Shown here one piece after another: positions 57,356 through 64,000 of a stretch of 64,000 bases of DNA. Within the stretch, counting starts at the first letter, position 1, and every line of letters begins with the position of its first letter. Below the pieces are notes generated by a model. It made no database searches and was not told the origin of the DNA. It saw nothing but the letters and a program-made list of their open reading frames with translations. The DNA is taken from the NCBI GenBank assembly GCA_903825285.1, contig CAIJZY010000060.1, positions 27,728 through 91,727 of the forward strand, read 5' to 3'. The position numbers and the translations under genes were made by a program. The stretch is from an uncultured Opitutia bacterium. Its GTDB lineage: Bacteria; Verrucomicrobiota; Verrucomicrobiia; Opitutales; Opitutaceae.

Positions 57356-58405
57356 GTGAAATCCCCGAAAAATTACGTCATCGCCCTGCTGGCCCTCACG
57401 ACCCTCACCGGCGGCGCCGTCGCCTGGAACCAATACCAGGAGCTGATCAAGCTCCGCGCCGCCGCCCTGACCAACGACGAGCGCGCGACCTGGCAGAAAC
57501 GGCTCTGGGACGCGGAAAAGCGCCGGCACGAGCTCGAGACCGCGCTCGCCGACCTCCAGGCCAAGGGCGGCGAGGGCCGCGACGGCCCGGACGATGCCGC
57601 CATCCCCGGTGAGGACAACGGCCGCCGCCGCCGCGGCGGCGGTCCCGGCGGCCTGGGCGCCGCGTTCCTCGCCATGATGGAGAAGCCCGAGATTCAGAAG
57701 CTCATGGCGCAGCAGCAGCGCGGCCTGCTTGACGCCCGCTTCGCTCCGCTCTTCAAGGGCCTCAACCTCTCCCCCGAGCAGCTCGACAAGTTCAAGAACC
57801 TGCTGGTCGAGAAGCAGACGGCCATCGCCGACGTCTTGGCCGCCGCCCGCGCCCAGGGCATCGACCCGCGCAGCGACCCGCAGCAGTTCCGCCAGCTGAT
57901 CAGCGACACGCAGGCGGAGGTCGAGGCCAACATCAAGTCCACCCTCGGCGACGCCGGCTACGCCCAGTACCAGCAGTACCAGCAGACGCTGCCGCAGCGC
58001 AACGTCGTCAGCCAGCTGGAGCAGTCGCTGAGCTACACCAGCACGCCGCTCACGTCCGCCCAGTCGGACCAGCTTATCCAGATCCTCGCGAGCAACAGCC
58101 CCACTCCCACCGCCACCGGCAACAATCGTGCCAGCATCATGGCCGGCCTGGGCATCGGCGGGCCCGGTCAGTCGACCACGATCACCGACGCCGCCATCAC
58201 TCAGTCCCAGTCCGTCCTCTCCGCCGCCCAGGTCTCGGCGCTCCAGCAACTGCAGCAGACCCAGCAGGTCCAGCAGCAACTCGCCCAGGCCATGCGCAAC
58301 CAGTTCCGCAACACCGGCGGCGGAGCGCAGACCACCACCCCTGCCCAGACTTCAGGGACCGTCATCGTCGCCCCCGCTATTCCCGTCTCCAAGCCCGGCG
58401 GCTGA
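57356..58405 (+). CDS. membrane-anchored Gln-rich protein of unknown function
   Basis: 349 residues from GTG 57356, unrecognised. An N-terminal membrane helix (NYVIALLALTTLTGGAVAW) is followed by a short coiled coil (DAEKRRHELETALADLQA) and an RRRRGGGPGG patch. The helical core contains LNLSPEQLDKFKNLLVEKQT. This resembles the Spy/CpxP-like heptad pattern seen in periplasmic chaperone-type proteins, but the link is weak. The tail is Gln/Thr/Pro-rich (QQTQQVQQQLAQ). The upstream 96-bp gap shows no strong site. Confidence 0.72.
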   Translation: MKSPKNYVIALLALTTLTGGAVAWNQYQELIKLRAAALTNDERATWQKRLWDAEKRRHELETALADLQAKGGEGRDGPDDAAIPGEDNGRRRRGGGPGGLGAAFLAMMEKPEIQKLMAQQQRGLLDARFAPLFKGLNLSPEQLDKFKNLLVEKQTAIADVLAAARAQGIDPRSDPQQFRQLISDTQAEVEANIKSTLGDAGYAQYQQYQQTLPQRNVVSQLEQSLSYTSTPLTSAQSDQLIQILASNSPTPTATGNNRASIMAGLGIGGPGQSTTITDAAITQSQSVLSAAQVSALQQLQQTQQVQQQLAQAMRNQFRNTGGGAQTTTPAQTSGTVIVAPAIPVSKPGG

Positions 58406-58656
58406 CGCTCGAGCGCTTAGCGCCCATGGATGTGTCCTCAAACCACATCTCTCCCTCGTCCTCCTGAGCGAAGGCGAAGGATGACGGCATGGCGGTACGG
58501 TGTTTTCAAACAAACTCCAGTCCGCCGCCCCAGTGCATCCACCAGCAGCGCTTTCGAGGGGGCTTTGCGTTGCTGATGACGTGCGGCTGACGCGGAATAC
58601 GCTTGTGACACCCCGGCGGCATTCGGATAGTTGCACCGGTTTAACTTCCTTCTCCT
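58406..58656. other. 251-bp gap before fba
   Basis: No gene is seen. It holds a short imperfect palindrome at 58457-58486 (CGTCCTCC against GGATGACG, with GCGAAG words between), which may be another weak word-repeat hairpin, and a GCGCTTAGCGCC hairpin near 58415. The fba promoter should lie in the right half, but no convincing -10/-35 pair stands out. Confidence 0.5.
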
Positions 58657-59607
58657 ATGATCGTCACCACCGGGCAGCTGTTCAAACACGCCTACGGCAA
58701 GTATGCCGTCGGGGCGTACAACATCAACAATGCCGAGCAGGCCATGGGCCTCTTCAAGGGCTGCATCGCATCCCAGGCTCCCTTCATCATCCAGATCTCG
58801 AAGGGCGCGCGCAAGTACACCGACAAGCGCATGCTGGAGGCGATCATCCGCGCCGCAGGCGAAATCTTCCCCGACGCCATCTACGCCGTCCACCTTGACC
58901 ACGGCGACGAGGCGACGTGCTACGACTGCATCGACTCGGGCTTTTTCAGCTCGGTCATGATCGACGCGTCGCATGAGCCCTACGAGCAGAACATCGCCAT
59001 CACCAAGCGCGTGACCGACCGCGCCCACGCCAAGGGCATCTCCGTCGAGGCCGAGCTCGGCATGCTCGGCGGCGTCGAGGAGGACATCAAGGTCGAGGAG
59101 GGCAACGCGTGCCTCACCGATCCCGCCCAGGCCGAGGACTTCGTCAAGAAGTCCGGCTGCGACTCCCTCGCCTGCGCCATCGGCACGTCCCACGGCGCGT
59201 TCAAGTTCAAGGGCCGCCAGTCCCTGCACTTCGAGGTCCTTGAGAAGATCAAGGCCCGCCTGCCGAACTTCCCGCTCGTGATGCACGGCTCGTCCTCCGT
59301 CCCGCAGGACGAGGTCGCCCGCATCAACGCCGCCGGCGGCAAGATCGCCGGCTCGATGGGCGTCGACGTCAACGAGTACCTGCCCGCCGCCAAGCTGGGC
59401 GTCACCAAGATCAACATCGACACCGACGGCCGCCTCGTCTGGACCCGCGTGCACCGCGAGTTCTTCCGCGATCACCCCGGCGACTTCGACTTCCGCCCGC
59501 CGGGCAAGATCTTCATCGACGAGTACGCGAAGTTCATCGCCAGCCGCAACGTCCTGCTCGGCAGCGCCAACCAGCTGGCCGACGTGCGCAAGTCGCTCGG
59601 CAAATAA
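58657..59607 (+). CDS. fba: class II fructose-bisphosphate aldolase
   Basis: Zinc-dependent aldolase of glycolysis and gluconeogenesis, 316 residues. Active-site elements are the N-terminal AVGAYNINNAEQAMG, the zinc site VHLDHGDEATC, the Glu of VEAELGMLGGVEED, the His of GTSHGAFKFKG, and PLVMHGSSSVP. The C-terminal KINIDTDGRLVWT binds the phosphate. The CDS is followed 22 bp later by a strong terminator. The sequence resembles bacterial class IIA/B mixed forms; it might also take tagatose-bisphosphate. Confidence 0.93.
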   Translation: MIVTTGQLFKHAYGKYAVGAYNINNAEQAMGLFKGCIASQAPFIIQISKGARKYTDKRMLEAIIRAAGEIFPDAIYAVHLDHGDEATCYDCIDSGFFSSVMIDASHEPYEQNIAITKRVTDRAHAKGISVEAELGMLGGVEEDIKVEEGNACLTDPAQAEDFVKKSGCDSLACAIGTSHGAFKFKGRQSLHFEVLEKIKARLPNFPLVMHGSSSVPQDEVARINAAGGKIAGSMGVDVNEYLPAAKLGVTKINIDTDGRLVWTRVHREFFRDHPGDFDFRPPGKIFIDEYAKFIASRNVLLGSANQLADVRKSLGK

Positions 59608-59629
59608 TTCACCGGCCGTGACCGGTCCC

Positions 59630-59657
59630 GGCGGGGTCTTCGGGCCCCGCCTTTTTT
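59630..59657 (+). terminator. rho-independent terminator of fba
   Basis: GGCGGGG (59630-59636) pairs with CCCCGCC (59645-59651) around TCTTCGGG, followed by T6. It lies 22 bp behind the fba stop. Confidence 0.92.
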
Positions 59658-59684
59658 GCGCGCCGCGCCGGCCTGCGGCCGGCC

Positions 59685-59793
59685 GTTGAAAGTTGAATGG
59701 TGCCAGTTGAAAGCCAGGAGCCCAGGGGCCGGTCATCTCGCCCGGCCAATCGACGAGCTCGGAGCTTTCAACTCCCTACCTTCAACTCCCAAC
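59685..59793. repeat. word-repeat hairpin J (7-nt words)
   Basis: Left arm 59685-59714 and right arm 59764-59793 pair imperfectly (GTTGAAA words against TTTCAAC words, 7-nt step). The loop is GC-rich (59718-59755). It lies between the fba terminator and the convergent menB gene. Confidence 0.75.
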
Positions 59794-59794
59794 T

Positions 59795-59819
59795 GCACGA
59801 GTCCGCTGCGGACTCGTGC
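59795..59819 (-). terminator. perfect hairpin at the menB stop
   Basis: An 11-bp perfect inverted repeat (GCACGAGTCCG / CGGACTCGTGC) around a 3-nt loop, touching the menB stop codon. No T-tract follows on the minus strand, so it may stabilise the mRNA end rather than terminate by itself. Confidence 0.6.
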
Positions 59820-60655
59820 TACGGGCGCCACGGAAACTTGCGGGCGTCGGGCTTCCGCTTCTCGCGCTGCGCCGAGTGGAATTCCTTCGACTCCTCGCTC
59901 ATGTAGTAGAGCAGCGTGGCGTTCCCCGCGAGTTCCTGGATGCCAGCCTGGCCGTCGAGCTCGGCGTTGAAGCCGCTCTTGAGCAGGCGGATCGCCAGCG
60001 GGCTGTTGCCAAGAATCTCCTTCGCCCACTTCACGCCCTCGGCCTCGAGCTCGGCCACCGGCACGACCTTGTTGACCAGGCCCATTTCCAACGCCTCCGG
60101 CGCGCCGTACTGCCGGCAGAGGAACCAGATCTCCCGCGCCTTCTTCTGTCCGACGATCCGCGCGAGGTAGCTGGCACCGAAGCCGCCGTCAAAGCTGCCC
60201 ATCTTCGGTCCGACCTGGCCGAACACGCCGTTGTCCGCCGCGATCGTCAGGTCGCACACGAGGTGGAGCACATGCCCGCCGCCGATGGCATAGCCGGCCA
60301 CCAATGCGATGACGACCTTCGGCATGGAGCGAATGAGTTTCTGGAGATCGAGGACGTTGAGCCGCGGCACGCCGTCGCCACCGACGTAGCCCGCCGGCCC
60401 GCGCACGCTCTGGTCGCCGCCGGCGCAGAAGGCGTACTTGCCGTCCGTGTGGGGACCCGCCCCGGTCAGGAGCACCACGCCGATCGCGGGATCCTCCCGG
60501 GCGTCGCTGAAGGCCTCGTGCAGCTGCACCACCGTCTCCGGCCGGAACGCGTTCCGCTTCGCCGGGCGGTTGATCGTGACCTTCGCGATGCCGTCGGCCT
60601 TGTGATAGAGGATGTCCGAGTAGGATTTGACTGGCTTCCACGGGAGCGGGCTCAT
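59819..60655 (-). CDS. menB: 1,4-dihydroxy-2-naphthoyl-CoA synthase
   Basis: Crotonase-fold enzyme that closes the naphthoquinone ring in menaquinone synthesis. The 278 residues show the MenB-specific N-terminal [20 protein letters not shown], the long [10 protein letters not shown] active-site loop, [38 protein letters not shown] and the C-terminal [12 protein letters not shown]. The product acts in the cytosol. kup is divergent upstream (135-bp gap); menD lies beyond kup, so the men genes are split. Confidence 0.96.
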   Translation of the reverse strand: MSPLPWKPVKSYSDILYHKADGIAKVTINRPAKRNAFRPETVVQLHEAFSDAREDPAIGVVLLTGAGPHTDGKYAFCAGGDQSVRGPAGYVGGDGVPRLNVLDLQKLIRSMPKVVIALVAGYAIGGGHVLHLVCDLTIAADNGVFGQVGPKMGSFDGGFGASYLARIVGQKKAREIWFLCRQYGAPEALEMGLVNKVVPVAELEAEGVKWAKEILGNSPLAIRLLKSGFNAELDGQAGIQELAGNATLLYYMSEESKEFHSAQREKRKPDARKFPWRP

Positions 60656-60790
60656 GCCCCGACCGTAGGAGAAAACCTCCGCTTGTCGATGACAGGCGCG
60701 GCCGGGCCCACGGCACCAAAGCTGCTTTCAGACTCCCGCGGGCATTTTTCTCGAAACTCGGCCGTTAGCCCGCTTCCCTCACCGCGCCAC

Positions 60791-62683
60791 ATGTCCACCC
60801 GTCCCCCCCTGCCCCTGCGCACCAGTGCCCAGGTTGGCCTGAGCATCGGCGCCCTCGGTGTCGTCTTCGGCGACATCGGCACGAGTCCGCTCTACACGAT
60901 GCAGCAGTGCCTGCTGCACCTGCCGGCGGGCGACCGCACCGAGGGCATCCTGGGGATCCTGTCGCTGATCTTCTGGTCGCTCATCCTGGTGGTCAGCGTG
61001 AAGTACCTCTTCTTCGTCACGCGGGCCGACAACCAGGGCGAGGGCGGCATCTTCGCGCTCCTGGCCCTGATCCACTCCAAGCGCGAGGCGTCCACCCGCA
61101 CCGGCCTCGGGCCGGCCGTCATCATGATCCTCATCGGCGCCGCGCTGCTCTACGGCGACGGGGTCATCACGCCGGCCATCACCGTGCTCAGCTCCGCCGA
61201 GGGCTTCCTCAACCTCAGCCTGGCCTTCCGGCCCTTTGTCGTCGCCATCGCCTGCGCCATCCTCGCGGGCCTGTTCTGGGCCCAGCACAAGGGCACCAAG
61301 CGCATCGGCGGGATCTTCGGCCCGGTGATGTTCCTCTGGTTCGCCGTCCTGGCGGCGCTGGGGCTCTGGCAGATCCTGCGGTTCCCCGCCGTGCTCCGCG
61401 GGCTCAACCCGGCCTACGGGCTCCGCCTGCTCGCCCTGCACCCGCTTGAGATCACGGCCATCCTCGGCGCGGTCGTGCTGGCCATCACCGGCGCCGAGGC
61501 ACTTTACGCCGACATGGGCCACTTCGGGCGCCGCTACATCTCGCTGGCCTGGTACGGCGCCGCCCTGCCCGGCCTGGCGCTGAACTACTTCGGCCAGGGC
61601 GCCTACGTGCTCACCCACCCGGCTGCCCCCGCCAACCCGTTCTTCATGCTGGCCCCCGCCGGCGTGGCGCGGCTCCTCCTGATCGGCCTGTCCATCGTCG
61701 CGGCCGTCATCGCGAGCCAGGCCCTGATCACCGGCGCGTACTCGCTGACGCGGCAGGCGATCCAGCTCGGCTACTTCCCGCGCCTGAAGATCAACTACAC
61801 GAACGCCGAGCACTCCGGCCAGATCTACGTCCCGTTCGTCAACACCGTGCTCGCCTTCGGGTGCATCCTCACCGTCGTCTTCTTCGGCTCCTCCGACGGC
61901 CTCGCCTCCGCCTACGGCATCGCGGTCACCGGCACCATGGGCATCACCACAGTCGCCTACTACCTCGTGGCGCGGCGCGTCTGGAACTGGCCGCGCTGGG
62001 GCGCCGGCACACTGTGCGGGCTGTTCCTGCTGGTGGACGCCGCCTTCTTCCTCGCCAACGCGCGGAAACTGAGCGACGGCGGCTGGTTCCCGCTCGCCAT
62101 CGGCGCCTTCCTCCTCGCCATCATGCACACTTGGAAGGTGGGCCGGACTGAGATCTTCCAGCGGGTCTACGGCAACAATGTCACCGAGTCCGAGCTCACC
62201 ACCATCGCCCGGAGCAAGCACGTCGTCCGCGTCGGCGGCAGCGCCGTCTTCATGGTGGGCTCGCCGCAGGGCACGCCCATCGCATTGCTGCACCACGTGA
62301 AGTCCAACCGCTGCCTGCACCAGACCGTCGTCCTGCTGAGCATCATGACCGAGGAGGTCCCGACCGTGCCACGCGCGGAGCAGCTCACCCTGCGCGAGAT
62401 CGGCGAGGGCATCTGGCGCGCCGTCGGACGCTACGGCTACATGCAGTCGCCCGACGTCGCCGCGCTCATGGAGCAGATCAAGGCGCTGGGCGTCCCGATC
62501 AACCCGCAGGCCACGACCTTCTTCTTCAACCGCGAGATGATCATCAGCGGCGGCAACGCCAGGATGTGGGAATGGCAGAAGAGCCTCTACGCCTTCCTCA
62601 GCCGCAACGCCCGCCCGGCGAAGGACTATTACCAGATCACGCCGTCCCAGATCATCGAGATCGGGCTGCCACTGCAGTTGTAG
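60791..62683 (+). CDS. kup: Kup-type potassium transporter
   Basis: Constitutive K+/H+ symporter of the inner membrane, 630 residues from ATG 60791; the frame is open far upstream without similarity. About 12 helices occupy residues 15-450, beginning with the family motif IGALGVVFGDIGTSPLY, then YGDGVITPAITVLSSAEG and NQGEGGIFALLALI. The hydrophilic C-terminal domain (450-630) includes VFMVGSPQGTPIALLHH and FFFNREMIISGG. It sits between menB and menD but has no link to menaquinone. It ends 29 bp before the convergent menD stop. Confidence 0.95.
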   Translation: MSTRPPLPLRTSAQVGLSIGALGVVFGDIGTSPLYTMQQCLLHLPAGDRTEGILGILSLIFWSLILVVSVKYLFFVTRADNQGEGGIFALLALIHSKREASTRTGLGPAVIMILIGAALLYGDGVITPAITVLSSAEGFLNLSLAFRPFVVAIACAILAGLFWAQHKGTKRIGGIFGPVMFLWFAVLAALGLWQILRFPAVLRGLNPAYGLRLLALHPLEITAILGAVVLAITGAEALYADMGHFGRRYISLAWYGAALPGLALNYFGQGAYVLTHPAAPANPFFMLAPAGVARLLLIGLSIVAAVIASQALITGAYSLTRQAIQLGYFPRLKINYTNAEHSGQIYVPFVNTVLAFGCILTVVFFGSSDGLASAYGIAVTGTMGITTVAYYLVARRVWNWPRWGAGTLCGLFLLVDAAFFLANARKLSDGGWFPLAIGAFLLAIMHTWKVGRTEIFQRVYGNNVTESELTTIARSKHVVRVGGSAVFMVGSPQGTPIALLHHVKSNRCLHQTVVLLSIMTEEVPTVPRAEQLTLREIGEGIWRAVGRYGYMQSPDVAALMEQIKALGVPINPQATTFFFNREMIISGGNARMWEWQKSLYAFLSRNARPAKDYYQITPSQIIEIGLPLQL

Positions 62684-62712
62684 GCAGCACGAATTGGGAC
62701 CTTCGTTTTCCC

Positions 62713-64000
62713 TCAGAGGGCTTTGGCGATCTCGGCGAACAGTCGCTTCCGCTGCGCCGCATCCTGTTTTCGGTCCGTGCGGACCTCGAGGACGCGCACA
62801 CCGGCCGCGGGCAATGCCGACACCAGCGCGGTGAAGTGCGCCCAGTCGCGGACGGCCACATGCTCGACGCCGTGCGCCGCGCAGAGCGTGGCGAAATCCA
62901 CCGCCTGCGGGGTCGCGAAGAATTCCTCGAAGGGCGGCTCGACCGCCGCGATCGGCAGGTGCTCGAAAATTCCGCCGCCGCGGTTGTTGATGAGCACGAC
63001 CGTGAGCGAGCCACGCAGCCGGGTCCGCGTCAGGAAGCCGTTCGCATCGTGCAGGAGTGCGAGGTCGCCGGTCAGGAGGACGGTCGGACGATTCCCGTGC
63101 GCCACCCCGAGCGCCGTGGAGAGCGTGCCGTCGATGCCGTTGGCGCCGCGGCTGAACACGGGCTGGATGCGCCGGTCGTTCGGCGGCCAGAAATACTCGA
63201 CGTCCCGCACCGGCATGGAGTTCGCGATGCAGAGCGGCGTGCCCGGCGGCAGGTGGCGCGCCAGCAGCCACGCGGCGCGGCCCTCGAACATCGTGGTCAT
63301 GCCCTCCAGCGCCGCGTCGAGCCCCGCCCGCGCCTTTTTCTCCAGGGACGGCCAAAGCTGGGCGTAGCCGTTCAGGTCGGCCGACTCGGGCAGCTGTTCC
63401 GCGAACCACCGCAGCGAGCAGCGCAGGTGCGTCGTGCGGCCGTGCAGCGCGTCGCGGTTCGCCGGGCCCTCGCCCACCAGCAGGGTCGGCGCGTCGCTGG
63501 CCTGCAGCCAGGCCCGCAGCACCTTGCTGGTCGGCCAGCCGCCGAGGCAGAGCACGCGCTCGGGCCGGAGCCGCTCAGCCGCCGCCGGCTGGCGCAGGAT
63601 CGTGTCGTAAGTCGTGACGAGCAGCGTGCCGTCCATCGCGTGGTTGCGCAGGGGCGAGAGCCCGTCCGCCAGCACCGGCCAGCCGAGCCGGCGCGCGATG
63701 TCCCGCACGCAGCCCGCATAGTCCGCCGCGTCCGCCGGCTGCGCCGGTCCCGCCACAATGATGCCGTGCACCGCGGACGGCAGCGGCGGCGGCGGGGTCC
63801 AGTACTCGACTGGAGCAGCCGCGCCCACCTCCGAGAAAAAGGCCTCCCAGTCGCAGGCGGTGGCGAGGCCGGTCGGCGCGGCCCCCGGCTCCGGCACCAG
63901 CGGGTCGCGAAACGGCGCGTTGAGGTGCACCGGCCCGGCCGGCGCGCCCAGCGCCCGGGCATAGGCGTGCGCGAGGGTCTGCCTCAGGTAGCGAAGTTGA
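62713..64000 (-). CDS. menD: SEPHCHC synthase (MenD), N-terminal part outside window
   Basis: TPP-dependent enzyme that joins 2-oxoglutarate to isochorismate in menaquinone synthesis. About 429 codons are visible; the gene enters from the right edge, and the frame is open to base 64000. The first visible residues (RYLRQTLAHAYARALGAPAG then PVHLNAPFRDPL) match the middle of MenD. The C-terminal TPP-binding part has GDLALLHDANGF and VVLINNRGGGIFEHLPI. The weakly conserved central domain covers about 60-200. Together with menB it indicates menaquinone as respiratory quinone. Confidence 0.93.
   Translation of the reverse strand, partial: QLRYLRQTLAHAYARALGAPAGPVHLNAPFRDPLVPEPGAAPTGLATACDWEAFFSEVGAAAPVEYWTPPPPLPSAVHGIIVAGPAQPADAADYAGCVRDIARRLGWPVLADGLSPLRNHAMDGTLLVTTYDTILRQPAAAERLRPERVLCLGGWPTSKVLRAWLQASDAPTLLVGEGPANRDALHGRTTHLRCSLRWFAEQLPESADLNGYAQLWPSLEKKARAGLDAALEGMTTMFEGRAAWLLARHLPPGTPLCIANSMPVRDVEYFWPPNDRRIQPVFSRGANGIDGTLSTALGVAHGNRPTVLLTGDLALLHDANGFLTRTRLRGSLTVVLINNRGGGIFEHLPIAAVEPPFEEFFATPQAVDFATLCAAHGVEHVAVRDWAHFTALVSALPAAGVRVLEVRTDRKQDAAQRKRLFAEIAKAL

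Noticed and set aside
60656..60790. Possible cyclic-di-AMP riboswitch before kup
   Set aside because: The 135-bp gap lacks the conserved helices of that riboswitch, and only weak short pairings are seen.
60779..63409. 876-codon open frame antisense to kup
   Set aside because: It is a shadow of the kup reading frame with repetitive Glu/Asp/Gly/Val content and no family similarity.

Overview
The window looks like a chromosomal segment of a GC-rich Verrucomicrobiota bacterium, most likely of the family Opitutaceae. This rests on very high GC, weak or absent Shine-Dalgarno sequences, a Gram-negative cell envelope (LpxK, a GT9 heptosyltransferase, Pal, several lipoproteins), type IV pilus retraction, menaquinone synthesis and the general gene style. 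It is a placement by inference, since no rRNA gene is present. I see no phage, plasmid, insertion sequence or CRISPR array. Coding density is about 95%, and the many long antisense open frames are shadows caused by high third-position GC.

Layout. 1-7252 (minus): partial malQ, then an apparent operon pilT/U - secreted Pro/Ala-rich protein - fabD - lepA - lepB. 7324-9542 (plus): dapA-dapB-ruvA. 9544-10853 (minus): an ECF sigma factor and its membrane anti-sigma partner. 11035-12405 (plus): tRNA-Lys(UUU), a LuxR-type response regulator and a Pal/OmpA lipoprotein with a strong terminator. 12592-15570 (minus): an M20 dipeptidase and purH. 15660-17453 (plus): apaG and a beta-CASP RNase. 17557-22604 (minus): an inositol-monophosphatase-family gene, dinB and uvrA, with an SOS-box-like palindrome upstream of uvrA. 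22819-29485 (plus): an envelope module of DUF1302 outer-membrane protein, DUF1329 protein, YCF48-like propeller and RND/MMPL transporter. 29538-33360 (plus): an AI-2E/PerM transporter, an MBL-fold exonuclease, a DUF3108 protein and a GT9 glycosyltransferase.

33476-42168: a 3-methyladenine glycosylase (minus), MFS transporter, PfkB-family kinase, coiled-coil protein and rplU-rpmA. A three-gene group follows (a small membrane protein, a small TTG-start protein and a MamK/ParM-like actin), then scpB-pheA on the minus strand. 42296-47847 (plus): ilvD, pgi, a 54-residue lipoprotein, rsmI and a Ppx/GppA phosphatase. 47927-53008 (minus): a lipoprotein gene broken by an apparent +1 frameshift, an RluA-type pseudouridine synthase, an adenosine-deaminase-family gene, an M29 aminopeptidase and lpxK. 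53077-59607 (plus): a class V aminotransferase, a topoisomerase III with a repeated C-terminal tail, a secreted or anchored coiled-coil protein and fba. 59819-64000: menB (minus), kup (plus) and a 5'-truncated menD (minus).

Two signals stand out. First, at least ten intergenic spaces hold long imperfect hairpins whose arms are built from degenerate short words repeated with a strict period of 7, 8 or 9 nt. Different sites use different words. Two sites (12461-12580 and 17461-17547) share a common core but differ by exactly one 7-nt word, so the elements appear to evolve in whole-word steps. One site (54172-54338) is a hairpin nested inside a second hairpin made of a different word. I know of no established name for them. 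Second, the actin homologue at 38963 resembles the magnetosome actin MamK more than MreB. It is translationally coupled (ATGA overlap) to an unknown small protein, with no magnetosome genes nearby.
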